Assembly (NCBI GenBank): GCA_030686995.1
Contig: CM060707.1
Coordinates: 82,655,472 to 82,719,471 of the forward strand
Length of the DNA stretch: 64,000 nucleotides
Direction: 5' to 3'
DNA from: Artemisia argyi
Taxonomy: Eukaryota; Streptophyta; Magnoliopsida; Asterales; Asteraceae
The notes beneath the pieces were generated by a model. It had not been told where the DNA came from and ran no database searches. It worked only from the letters and a program-made list of their open reading frames with translations. Position numbers and translations under genes: made by a program. Shown here in pieces: positions 24,009 through 35,032 of this stretch; position 1 is the stretch's first letter; every line of letters begins with the position of its first letter.

Positions 24009-24645
24009 TGGAGCTTTAAAGTTGGATGAATGATACTATGTAAACAAATTATGTAGTTCGTATGTATGGTGGATTTGTGTGCACAAATCAACTTGACAAT
24101 GCTTAGACAATTGTTTTGTAAACTATATGTGTAGGATAAACCATATGGTCCATACACAATTTTGGAAGCATGATGCAATATATGTATGCTTAACTTTAGG
24201 TTTTATAACGGATACTTAGTAACACTTCGTGTTGTATGTGTTGAGTTTATTAGTCAAAATGGGTTATTTGAATCATGGAATTTTAATTATGACTTTCAAT
24301 AGTCAAACTTCAAATAGAAATTGCCATTTACCAATTGAACCATTAATTGAAATGTTGCTTTCTATGGATCATAATACCAAGTTGAAGTGCTATATGTAAC
24401 TTTGACTTTCAAAAGTCAAATTTCCATATCCACAACCCACCCACAATATATCAAACAACACCATTTAGGGTAATTACAAGCTAAAGATTAAACAAACCAT
24501 AGAATGAAACACGAACAGCAAAATACTTCGTTAATTGTCATAGGGTACAAGCTAAACATTAAACAAACCATAGAATGAAACTGGAACAACAAAATATGTG
24601 GTTAATTGTCATAGGGTACAGAACCCATTCATAAACATACAAAAA

Positions 24646-26020
24646 CTAGAAGAATTCCACTACGGCTGTAGGGGAAGCTCGATGGAGTTTCAACAGCTCC
24701 CTAGCCAACTCCCAATTCATCACTACATTTTCAGTGTGATCATGATTCAGAGTGGAAAGCTTGACATAAAGTTTCTTCAGCAAGGGGGAACAAGCAAGTA
24801 CAAACTTTATTATTGTTAATTCATTAACTGATATAGGAAAAGATCGAAACACCATGCTCTCGAGCTGGCCTGACCCCATTCTGTTGCTTCCTAAATGTAA
24901 TGAATAACTTTCCAAAGCTAGATCACTTTCGAATGAAGCCTGCAAATTGAGATAGTATTGAGATGCATAACCATGGCAATTTAAGTTGATGTGAAGCATA
25001 ATACATATTGCATTCGACTTACTCTAGTTTCTAGCATTTGCAATCTTGGAGCTCCACGAATCATTTGAATGATGAATGCTACCATTGCATTGTTTCCAAA
25101 ATCGACTCCGGATAGATTTAGCTTCTTGAGGGATACAAATGCCACAGGTACATTCATCCATGAGCTGCCTTCTGCCAATAACTACAACATGTAGAATTTT
25201 CAGAATTTTTAAAGATTGAATTTGAAGTATCAAACTCAAATTGGTCTTACCTTGCACTCCTGAAAATCCAATGTAAGGGACTCAAGTTTGGGAAGACTTT
25301 TAAGCTGATATACATTGTAAGTTGTGATTGTGGTGACCTGGTTCAAAAGACCGAATGACAAATACAACTTCTTCAGATTCCCAAGTTGTGCAATATCCAA
25401 TAGCCTCATCTCTTTTGTATCAGTACGGTTGATTTTAAGAGACTCAAGTAAGGGACAACCAACAACAAAGTTCCAAATTGTACCAGTCAGAAATTTAACG
25501 GATAACAATTCTAAGGTCAATAGATTTGGGAAACCTTCAAAGGATACCAAACTAGCTAACGTACACCAATGAAGTTCCAGATGTTTCAACTCCAAACGAG
25601 TGTACATTTGGGTTGGCAAGATAACTGGTTTGACGAACTAGTCATGTATAAGGAGCTCCTCAATTCCTCGCCGACGCAACAACAACAGCCAAGCATGAAT
25701 CTCTTCATAATTGAAGTAATCTTGTCTAAACAAGGGTTTAAGCTCTACAGAGAAGAAAACCTTCTTATGGGACCTTTGAGCTGAAGGAGCAATCTAGTAA
25801 CATGCATCCCTTCAAACTTATCATTCAAAAAATAAAAGAAATCCTCATCAAGTATGACATCGGGGAGCAACGTCCACTTATACCTCCAGTTTGTTGCTAA
25901 ATTGGATGTCGTCACCGCCTCTTTCAGTGGCAAACGGTTCAAAATATTGGTGATAACATTATCCGGCATGTTGCTAATATAATCCGGCATCTTATTCATA
26001 ACATTCCGTTCAAAAGACAT
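24646..26020 (-). pseudogene. F-box/LRR/FBD protein gene inside the MULE, broken
   Basis: Exon 1 (26020-25251) opens with a clear F-box (MPDNVITNILNRLPLKEAV, about residues 18-58), which normally binds SKP1 in SCF ubiquitin ligases. It is followed by leucine-rich repeats such as LKHLELHWCTLASL and LGNLKKLYLSF. The frame is lost by a 1-nt shift near 25765 and an in-frame TAG lies near 25640. Exon 2 is 25181-25023 (VSLKKLNLSGVDFGN), exon 3 is 24939-24646 and holds the FBD-like C-terminus (MVFRSFPISVNELTI, LLKKLYVKLS). Splice sites are good, so the copy was taken from genomic DNA rather than from mRNA. It converges with the B3-like gene. Confidence 0.85.
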
Positions 26021-26472
26021 GGTAAGTTATGAAAAATGAAGGCTTGGATTTCGTCTTGGATTTTCAGTAAATGAGGTTTTTTCTGTTTGGATTTGGTTTT
26101 TCAATAGGTCTATGTAATTATGGTGGGCAAAGGGGTTTTGGTGGGTGGGTTTATTGATTCACGCACAAAATGAGCTAGCGTATTAGAGAAGGTAAGCTCA
26201 AGTTGCAAAGTAAACTTCATGAATCGTCCCTAACGTTAACAGTTGGGTTAACTCAGGTTTTTAGGACTGGTTATAACGTGATTGAACTATTATGCCCCTC
26301 ATATTATTACAAAAAACGTGCGTTGACAGAGCCAAAAATGGTCAAGGGACGCAATCTGCCTAAAAAACACAAGGTTTGGACGCCAGGCGACGATTTTTAA
26401 AAGTTAGGGTGCCATGCGATGTTTTGTAGAAAGTTTAGGGACCAACGATGTATTTTTGTCTAATAATAATAA

Positions 26473-26823
26473 GGGGTAATTACCAAAATAGATCGTTGAC
26501 TTTTTGACTAGTCACTTTTTAGACTTTCAAATTTTACTTTCCAAAATTAGATCGGGCAACTTAAAAAATTGAGCAACTCAATATAAACGCGACACGTGTC
26601 CAAAAAGATTCTAGAATATTCCAAAAAGATTCTAGATTCTGTACTATAGATTCTAAAAAGATTCTAGATTTTGTATTATATTAATAAAAAATTCGACACA
26701 TGTCGCACATATATGAAGGTTGCTCAGTCGCCAAGTTGCCCTGATCCGCCGGAGGAAAGTGATTTAAAAACATCTATTTAAGGAATGTGCTTTGGGCGAC
26801 TGATCTATTTTGGTAATTATCCC
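26473..26823. mobile_element. Small TIR element (MITE, about 350 bp)
   Basis: Ends are GGGTAATTACCAAAATAG and its complement, with only one mismatch in the outer part. It sits next to the MULE in the same TAA repeat and contains no gene. It contains a duplicated AAAAGATTCTAGA word near 26605-26660. Confidence 0.8.

Positions 26824-26892
<69 letters not shown>
26824..26892. repeat. (TAA)n microsatellite
   Basis: About 22 uninterrupted TAA units; both the MULE and the MITE appear to have inserted into this tract. Confidence 0.95.
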
Positions 26893-26894
<2 letters not shown>

Positions 26895-27231
26895 GAAACT
26901 ATTATTATAACTTTTTTTATTTTTAAAATTAAATAATATATTAATAATAATTAATAATAGTGATGAAAGATAAATAATGATATTTAACTTTTAAAAATCT
27001 GAATTCTAACGTAATTCAACACATTCCATCAAGTTTGCTATGTAATCTAAATTACATTACTGGACGCAATTGGTTGTAATCCAATTACATTTTCTTGCAA
27101 ACCAAACAAACAATGTAATGTAATCTGAATTACAATTACATTCATCCTGCCAATCAAACATGATTGTAATGTAATTTAGATTATAATTACAACGAATTAC
27201 ATTGAATTCCAGCGAACCAAATGCCCCCTAA

Positions 27232-27600
27232 GGGAAATTAACTAAGGATGAGTAAGTGTTTCCAAATAAAGGACCTCAGAGTGGTGGGTCATACTGATGC
27301 TAGTTTCCAAAGTGTTAAAGATGACTTTAAGTCACAATCTAGTTATGTGTTTATGTTAAATGGAGGATCAAATTAGCTGGAGGAGTGCGAAGCAAAGTAC
27401 TATAGCTGGTCCCACTCTAGAAGAAATGGAGTATATAACAGCGAGTGACGCAACTAAGAAATCGGTATGAGTTAAGAATTTCCTGACATATCTTGGAGTT
27501 GTTCCTAGTATTGTAGATCTGAAAATTAGTGTGATAATACAGGAGATGTAGCGCTAGCTAAAGAGCCCAAAGAGCATAAAAAATCCAAGCACATACTTCG
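27232..27600 (+). pseudogene. Copia #1 pol remnant, part 2 (RNase H)
   Basis: After the PIF-like element the old pol resumes with VGHTDASFQS (RNase H), a GWKSAKQS-like region, EYI/E.. helix wording and a NTGDVALAKEPKEHKKSKHI end, with several stops. It is cut at 27600 by copia #2 and resumes after it, and CTTCG is duplicated. Confidence 0.8.
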
Positions 27601-28275
27601 TGTTGGAAAATTTAGTGCACTTGTGGGATTTGTTCACACCTGGTAATGGGCTTGGAGGTACGGAGTGTACACCCATCAGGTCCCTGAACACCCTGACTCA
27701 TATAGTGGTTAAGTGTTTTCAGTGTATGATGAAGTTCAGTGAGTTCACTCTTTCAGGGAGTGATACTCTGGACTGAATGGTATTCATCAGGTTGATGAGT
27801 TCAGCTCAGGCTGAAGGATCTCATCAGGGACTGAATCCAAACTTGGTTTGTAACTGCTTTGACCTATTCAATAGGCAGTTACAACTGCATTAATGACCAC
27901 GTTTAATTGGTCATGTAACCACTAATTCCTATAATTATGGAGGCAAATTAAGTGGGATTAATGGGCCGTTAATCACTCTTAATTCCATTGACTAGGGTTG
28001 AGTAACATTACCTATAAATAGGTAAATCAATCATGCATGAGGTAGACACAGAAAACATACAACACTTATACACGAAGGGTTATTGATTTGTGCCTAAATC
28101 ATTAACAACATTTGGTCTTATCCCAAGTAGATATTCGTGATACCCAGGCATTAGGGTCGAATAGTTTACTTTGGAAAGTGATTACACGATTCCAAGTGAT
28201 ATCTGGTAACCTTAATTGGTTTGTAGTTAGGCTATTGATTATCTCCACCCTGTTCTGGGCGAATAACCACCAACA
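27601..28275 (+). repeat. 5' LTR of copia #2
   Basis: TGTTGGAAAATTTAGTGC... to ...AACCACCAACA. It contains a TATA-like CCTATAAATAGG (about 28011-28022). It differs from the 3' LTR at about nine sites, including TT/AC in the GGTTTGTAG/GGTACGTAG word. Confidence 0.95.
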
Positions 28276-28303
28276 ATCAAAGTAAACTATTTTGTGATAA
28301 TCA

Positions 28304-31300
28304 ATGGCTGCTGCTATGAGGCATATGGCTGCTAACTTTTCCAAATTGGATAAGTTTGAAGGTGTTGATTTCAGAAGATGCACTTCTTGCTATCAAGCAT
28401 GAATGTGGTGTATGTTCTTAGCACTGGCATTCCTGAAGATCATGGGGATGATGCTACTGTGGAACAGATAAGGAAGAGGAGCAAATGGGAGAATGATGAC
28501 TATGTTTGCAGAGGTTTAATTCTCAATGGTATGTCTGATTCTCTCTTTGACATTTATCAGAACGTTGAATCTTCCAAAGAACTTTGGGATTCCTTGGATG
28601 CCAAATATATGGCTGAGGATGCTTCAAGTAAGAAGTTTCTTGTGAGTAATTTCACAAATTACAAAATGACTGATTCGAGACCAGTCATGGAACAATACAA
28701 TGAACTTCTTGGAATACTTGGAAGGTTTACACAACATAAAATGAACATGGATGAGGCTATTTCAGTCTCTTGTATCATTGACAAACTCCCTCCTTCTTGG
28801 AAAGATTTCAAGCATGCCTTGAAACATAAGAAGGAAGAACTGACACTTGTTCAGTTGGGTAGTCATCTGCGTATTGAGGATTCCCTCAGGGTGCAGGACA
28901 ATGACAAGCCAAAGAGTAGCAATGCTACTGGTGCATCTGTTTTCAATATGGTGGAACATAACAATTCCACCAGGTACAATGACAACAAAGGCAAACGCAA
29001 ACATCATGATAACACAAGGGCTGATCCTAACAAGAAGGCTACACCTACTTGTTGGAAATGTGGCAAATCTGGTCACATTAAAAGGGATTGCAAAGGTGTT
29101 AAGGTTGGTGGTAAAACCAATGGTTTAGACACTAGTGGTTCAGGGAGTGGTGGTTCAGCCAACTCACTGAAAGGTCAGAATATGTTTAATGAATCTCTTC
29201 AGGTTTATTATGTTACATATGTATCTGAATCTAACTATGTGCAGGATGATGATGTTGCGTGGTGGGTTGACTCTGGAGCAACTGTTCATGTGTGCAAAGA
29301 TAGATGCTGGTTCAAGACTTATGAGTCACTAAATGATGGATCTATTCTTCACATGAGAAATGAGTCAACAGCCTTGGTGCATGGTCGTGGTTGTGTAGAT
29401 CTTAGTTTTAGTTCTGGAAAGATTGTAACTTTGTTTAATGTTATTCATGTTCCTGATATAAGGAAGAACTTGGTTTCAAGTAGTGTTTTGAATAATCATG
29501 GATATAAACAAGTTATCGAATCTGATAAATTTATTTTTGTCCAAACATGGTATGTTTATTGGTTTTGGCTATTTGTGTAATCAAATGTTCAGGCTGAATA
29601 TTGTCACTGACACTATTAATTCAGCCTTTATGTCAACCTCTAAACTGAATGACTCTACCCTGTGGCATGCTAGACTTGGCCATGTACATTATAAAAGGAT
29701 GCAAGATATGTCTAAGGATGGGTTAATCCCAGCATTTGACATGGACACTGATAAGTGTCAGACTTGCATGTTGACCAAAATTACTAAGAAACCCTTTCAG
29801 GGTGTAAAACGTGAGACTAAGCTCTTGGAGCTTATACACAGTGACCTGTGTGATTTGCATGCCACTCCCTCTTTGGGGAACAAGAAGTACTTTGTGACAT
29901 TTATTGATGATGCTTCTAGGTTTTGTTATGTCTATCTGTTACATACCAAGGATGAAGCATTAGATAAATTCAAAGTGTTTAAAACTGAAGTTGAGTTGCA
30001 ACTTGGGTCCCTGATCAAAAGATTCAGGACTGATAGGGGAGGTGAGTACATGAATACTCAGTACTTTCAGTCTGTTGGTATAATCCATGAAACGACTGCT
30101 CCCTATACTCCTCAACAAAATGGTATCTCTGAAAGAAAGAACAGGGTACTGAAGGAGATGGTTAATTCCATGTTGTCCTATTCAGGACTAAGTCAAGGGT
30201 TCTGGGGTGAAGCTATGTTAACAGCTTGCTATTTACTCAATAGGGTTCCCAACAAAAGGAACAAGGTTACCCCTTATGAACTCTAGACTAAAAAGAAACC
30301 CAACCTGAATTATCTCAGGGTCTGGGGTTGTAGGGCTGTTGTAAGACTCCCTGATCCAAAATTAAAAAATTTGGGTGAAAGAGGCATTGATTGCATCTTT
30401 GTTGGATATGCTGAGCATTCCAAGGCATACAGGTTCTATGTTATTGAACCTAATGAATATGTTTCAATTAATTCAATAATTGAATCAAGGGATGCATTAT
30501 TTGATGAGAATAGATTCTCATCAGTCCCTAGACCAAGTCACAGGATTCCAAATGGAACTGATGACAATGGTGTATCAGAGGTCCCTGATGATTTATCATC
30601 TCAAGCCCCTGATGAGGTTGTGGTTCAACAACCTGAACTTGAGCTCAGGAAGAGCAAAAGGGTCAGGACTCCAAAGTCATTTGGACCTGAGTTTCAATTA
30701 TACTTAATTGAAGGTACAAGGAGTGAGGTCTCTGATCTATACTCCTATTGCTTCATTGTTGAGGATGATCCCAAAACATTTGAAGAAGCAATGAAGTCCC
30801 AAGATGTTGCTTTCTGGAAAGAAGCAATAAATGATGAGATTGACTCCATCATGGGCAACAACACTTGGGTGTTGGTTGATCTACCACCAGGTTGCAAACC
30901 TCTTGGTTGCAAATGGATTTTCAAAAGGAAAATGAAGGTAGATGGAACTATTGAAAAGTTCAAGGCTAGACTAGTCATTCAGGGCTTTAAACAAAAGTCA
31001 TGGATAGCTACTTTGATACTTATGCCCCTGTGGCACGTATCAGTACCATCAGGCTGCTGATTGCTTTGGCATCAATTCACAATCTGATTATTCATCAGAT
31101 GGATGTGAAGACAGCTTTCTTGAATGGTGAATTGGATGAGGAGGTTTATATGAACCAACCTCAGGGCTTCATCTTGCCTGGTAATGAAAACAAGGTGTGC
31201 AAACTGATTAAGTCTTTATATGGACTGAAACAGGCACCTAAGCAATGGCATCAAAAATTTGATGAAGTGGTTTTGTCTAATGGTTATGTTCTTAACCAGG

Positions 31301-32322
31301 CTAACAAATGTGTATATAGCAAATTTGATGAATCTGGTAAAGGAGTCATCATTTGTCTATATGGTGATGACATGTTGATCTTTGGCACTGACCAAAATCA
31401 AGTTGACCTGACAAAGGAATTTTTGTCATCAAGGTTCTCCATGAAGGACATGGGGGAGGCAGATGTTATCCTTGGTATAAGGATTAAACATGAAAGCAAT
31501 GGTATATCAATTTCTCAGTCTCATTACATTGAGAAGGTACTGAAGAAATTTAATTGATTTGATTGTACTCCAGTGAGTACTCCCATGGATACCACTGAGA
31601 AGCTTATGCTGAACAATGGCAAAGCTGTATCTCAACTTGAGTATTCCAGGGTGATTGGCTGCCTGATGTATGCCATGACTTGTACAAGGCCTGACATTGC
31701 TTTTGCTATGGGTAAACTGAGCAGGTATACTAGTAATCCTAGTGCTCAGCACTGGCAAGCAATTCAGAGGGTACTGAAGTATTTGAAGAGAACTATGGAT
31801 TATAGTCTCTCATATACTGGTTATCCTTCAGTGTTGGAAGGTTACACTGATGCAAGTTGGATCAGTAACACTGAAGACAATTCGTCTACCAGTGGCTTGG
31901 TATTCCTACTTGGTGGAGGTGCAATTTCTTGGGCATCCAAGAAACAAACTTGTATCACCAGTTCAACAATGGAATCTGAATTTGTAGCTCTAGCAGTTGC
32001 TGGTAAAGAAGCTGAATGGTTGAGAAACTTGCTTCTTGAGATTCCATTGTGGCCTAAACCTATAGCACCTATTTCTATCCGGTGTGATAGTGCTGCTACA
32101 TTGGCAAAGGCTTATAGCCAGATGTACAATGGGAAGTCTAGACACTTAGGTGTCAGGCATAGCATGATTCGTGAGCTTATCATGAATGGGGTGGTATCTA
32201 TAGAGTTTGTAAGATCTCAACAGAACTTAGCTGATCACTTGACGAAGGGTCTGGCTAGAGACTTGGTTATAAAGTCTGCTAAAGGGATGGGTTTAAAGTC
32301 CAACTTAGTAACTGAATGCTAG
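28304..32322 (+). pseudogene. Copia #2 gag-pol with multiple disabling changes
   Basis: Gag starts at ATG 28304, loses frame near 28370, and resumes at 28378. It has a zinc knuckle CWKCGKSGHIKRDC and a protease WWVDSGATVH. After a second frameshift near 29545 comes the integrase: HHCC finger (WHARLGHVH...CQTC) and a DDE core (HSDLCD, FRTDRGGEY, NGISERKNR). A TAG at 30284 stops the frame. The RT N-terminus (30371-31060) shifts frame near 30990, then continues with QMDVKTAFLNGELDEEVYM and a YGDD active-site box (copia elements usually have YVDD). TGA at 31555 precedes RNase H ([23 protein letters not shown]), which ends at 32322. All domains are present and in copia order (integrase before RT), but the polyprotein cannot be made as is. 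Confidence 0.95.
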
Positions 32323-32838
32323 GACACCCAACTCCCTCCTGAGGAAACTTGGGAGCTGAGTTCAATGTGGAAAGTTGAACATTCAGTGTACTGAAGCACA
32401 TGTTTTACAAACATCCCAAGGTTTGTGCTTGGAACCTGCTGAAAGGATGATGAAGTCTATACTTCTTAATGGTTAATTTTCTTTGAAAAAGTGCTTGGCA
32501 GGAGCATGAATAAAGAGGAACCACCTATGTGAATGTTGAAGTTTTGCCGCTTCAGGAAGCTATGGACTTTTAGCTTTTACAACATTTATGAATTGGATAT
32601 GGACACATGGCTTGTATAGTGTCAGGAGTGTTTAAGTGTTGGAAAACTTGTGTGTATTTTATCTTCAGGTATTCAAATGGGTTGAAGGGTTCAATTCATA
32701 GAACACCCTGATTCTCGAATATTTGAACGTATAATTTACTAAGATGGAAATTCAATCCTCAGGACATTTTCGTTTATGCACTTGTTTTGTATTATGGTTA
32801 TTTTCATGCAAAGGTAGTGAACTAAATTTGGGGAGGAT

Positions 32839-33513
32839 TGTTGAAAAATTTAGTGCACTTGTGGGATTTGTTCACACCTGGTAATGGGCTTGGAGGTACG
32901 GAGTGTACACCCATCAGGTCCCTGAACACCCTGACTCATATAGTGGTTAAGTGTTTTCAGTGTATGATGAAGTTCAGTGAGTTCACTCTTTCAGGGAGTG
33001 ATACTCTGGACTGAATGGTATTCATCAGGTTGATGAGTTCAGCTCAGGCTGAAGGATCTCATCAGGGACTGAATCCAAACTTGGTTTGTAACTGCTTTGA
33101 CCTATTCAATAGGCAGTTACAACTGCATTAATGACCACGTTTAATTGGTCATGTAACTACTAATTCCTATAATTATGGAGGCAAATTAAGTGAGATTAAT
33201 GGGCCGTTAATCACTCTTAATTCCATTGACTAGGGTTGAGTAACATTACCTATAAATAGGTAAATCAATCATGCATGAGGTAGACACAGAAAACATACAA
33301 CACTTATACACGAAGGGTTATTGATTTGTGCCTAAATCATTAACAACATTTGGTCTTATCCCAAGTAGATATTCATGATACCCAGGCATTAGAGTCGAAT
33401 AATTTACTTTGGAAAGTGATTACACGATTCCAAGTGATATCCGGTAACCTTAATTGGTACGTAGTTAGGCTATTGATTATCTCCACCCTGTTCTGGGCGA
33501 ATAACCACCAACA
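32839..33513 (+). repeat. 3' LTR of copia #2
   Basis: 675 bp, preceded by the polypurine tract ending at 32838 and followed by the CTTCG duplication. Confidence 0.95.
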
Positions 33514-33670
33514 CTTCGCAAGTATCACATCATATGAGAAATCGTGGAAAGAGGTGACGTGATAATTAGATAGATTCCTACATAAGACAATGCTGATGAT
33601 CCCTTGACTAGACCATTGTCTCAAGCTAAGCACTATAAACCTGCAAAGTTTGTAGGAATAAAGTACCTCG
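33514..33670 (+). pseudogene. Copia #1 pol remnant, part 3 (C-terminal end of RNase H)
   Basis: After copia #2 the old frame continues as the last part of a copia polyprotein (words matching RKYHIIREIVERGDV, NADDPLTRPLSQAKHY, KFVGIKYLD), with stops. Confidence 0.75.
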
Positions 33671-34936
33671 ATTAGGCTTAGTTGTTATTTGATTAGTTTG
33701 GCCTTAATGATTTTAGTTTATGTATTAAGAGAGCTTTGCGAACACATTTTTATGTAATGCATTAAGTTTTAAGCCAAACATTTTGTGTGTTTTAGTTAAC
33801 CCCTAGTCTTGTGTGTTGTCACATTCTTAAAACCATACCATAACTGTTTGTGCATCATGGGAGTGATGACTTGGTGTACAATTATCGTGAAATCCCTTAC
33901 CGTCGCCCTGATCTCTTATTCGCCTGAAAATGGAAAGAAGATAGGCGAGGATTCATGAGTACTTAGTTCAGGATTAAATATTGGGTGACCCGCCGTGAGA
34001 CAACCTCATGGACAAGAACACAAGTTATCTGGCAGAGATATCCCCATTCCCTGAGATATTAGGTTGTTTAGTTTTGTCTTTCATTAAGTTTTGACTTAGT
34101 TTCCAGTTAGTGTGAGAATTTAATAGTTAAGTGAGAATTTGCATAGTCTTTGAAAAATATTCTGGGCTCCTAGTAGATAACATTCAGAATAATAATCATC
34201 TTGCTCTTATAATATCCCGATCGTTTATATATTAAACTTTAAAATGGTGTAAAAATTGTAGATGAGTCCTTGAAATATGGGGTCTCATGTCCGTCCTCAT
34301 AGGAATAGCCAAAAGGTTGATGGATCCAAAGAATGCATAGTAGTAGTTTTTTTTGTTTATTCAATTACATATTTACATTATTTTTAAAGGTACCATATTT
34401 TTAAACAATCTTGTAAATTACTCGGATGTTTTTGAAGTCAACTACTCTAAGCAAAACATGTTGTATCATCATAGATTTTAGGTCAAGTGTCAAAAAACAT
34501 TTGGACTTTCAGGAGAATTGGCGCATAAATATTTCTGAAAGATGTTAATCATTTACTGTAACTTAAAAAAAAGTAATGACAATAAGTTATCTTCTCGTCG
34601 AGCTTTATTTGTTAGTTGATTTAGCCCTGTTGAAAATATAAAAAAACTCGTGAACAAACCAAACATCCATAGGATGTTTTTGACATTTGTTATTGACTTA
34701 AATGAATACTAATCATCTTAAGCATCATTGTTTGTTTAGTAAAGAAGTGATTGGTATATGTCCGTCTTGTTGGTAACAGTCTTGTAATATAAAAAATACC
34801 TCATTTTGATAAAAATAAATACAAAAAATAGAGTATCACTTGTGATAAAAAGATTAACACAAGAAACGTCACATAAACCCCAGCAATTTTCTTTACATGT
34901 AATCATGTTTCCTAGAGCTTGAATCGTGCATATGAA
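33671..34936. other. Non-coding tail, probably 3' region of copia #1
   Basis: AT-rich DNA with no frame. About 33790-34080 has mixed composition that could be a decayed LTR, but no second copy is in the window to prove it. Confidence 0.35.
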
Positions 34937-35032
34937 CTATGGAGGAGAAACTGAAGGAACAGGATTTGCGATAAAAGATGGAGTTTCATCTCCGGGCATT
35001 AATACAGAAACTTCTTTTGCATAGATATTAGC
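34937..35032 (-). pseudogene. Orphan terminal exon of an unrecognised plant gene
   Basis: On the minus strand an acceptor (GAGTGCAG) is followed by 31 sense codons in frame, beginning ANIYAKEVSVLMPGDETPSF, then a Pro-rich end and TAG. The codon quality and splice site look real, and I have a vague memory of VLMPGD near the C-terminus of some plant proteins, but I cannot name the family. No upstream exon was recognised up to 36.3 kb. It may be a captured fragment or the last exon of a gene whose rest was lost. Marked pseudogene for that reason. Confidence 0.4.

Larger units (their letters stand above)
21983..26460. mobile_element. Mutator-like element carrying two gene copies (Pack-MULE-like)
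   Basis: Long terminal inverted repeats begin GACAAAAATACATCGTTGG at both ends and stay nearly identical for about 200 bp, with patchy similarity to about 340 bp. The 9-nt flank TAATAATAA occurs on each side, as expected for MULEs. Because the target is a TAA microsatellite, the exact duplication length cannot be proven. No transposase is inside. The cargo is a B3-like gene on plus (22561-24008) and an F-box/LRR gene on minus (24646-26020), converging on each other. A related TIR occurs at 58441. Confidence 0.85.
21819..27228. mobile_element. PIF/Harbinger-like TIR element, itself filled with later insertions
   Basis: Outer ends are GGGTGCATTTTGTTTACAG (left) and the complement of GGGGGCATTTGGTTCGC (right), flanked on both sides by TAA, the target duplication of PIF/Harbinger and Tourist elements. 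Subterminal DNA is rich in TGTAATT words in both orientations. If the MULE (21983-26460), MITE (26473-26823) and TAA microsatellite are set aside, the original element is only about 0.6 kb and non-autonomous. It sits within the copia #1 pol remnant. Confidence 0.8.
27601..33513 (+). mobile_element. Complete copia-type retrotransposon (copia #2), 5.9 kb
   Basis: Both LTRs are 675 bp (27601-28275 and 32839-33513), starting TGTTG and ending CCAACA, flanked by a perfect 5-bp duplication CTTCG (27596-27600 and 33514-33518). A polypurine tract (TTTGGGGAGGAT) precedes the 3' LTR. By eye the LTRs differ at about nine positions, about 1.3 percent, so the insertion is recent relative to its host element. 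After the 5' LTR comes ATCAAAG rather than a full TGGTATCAGAG primer site. gag and pol are present in order but carry several breaks. Confidence 0.95.

Noticed and set aside
31330..31390. YGDD in place of YVDD as an adaptive RT change
   Set aside because: A single substitution in an already broken pol; more likely drift.
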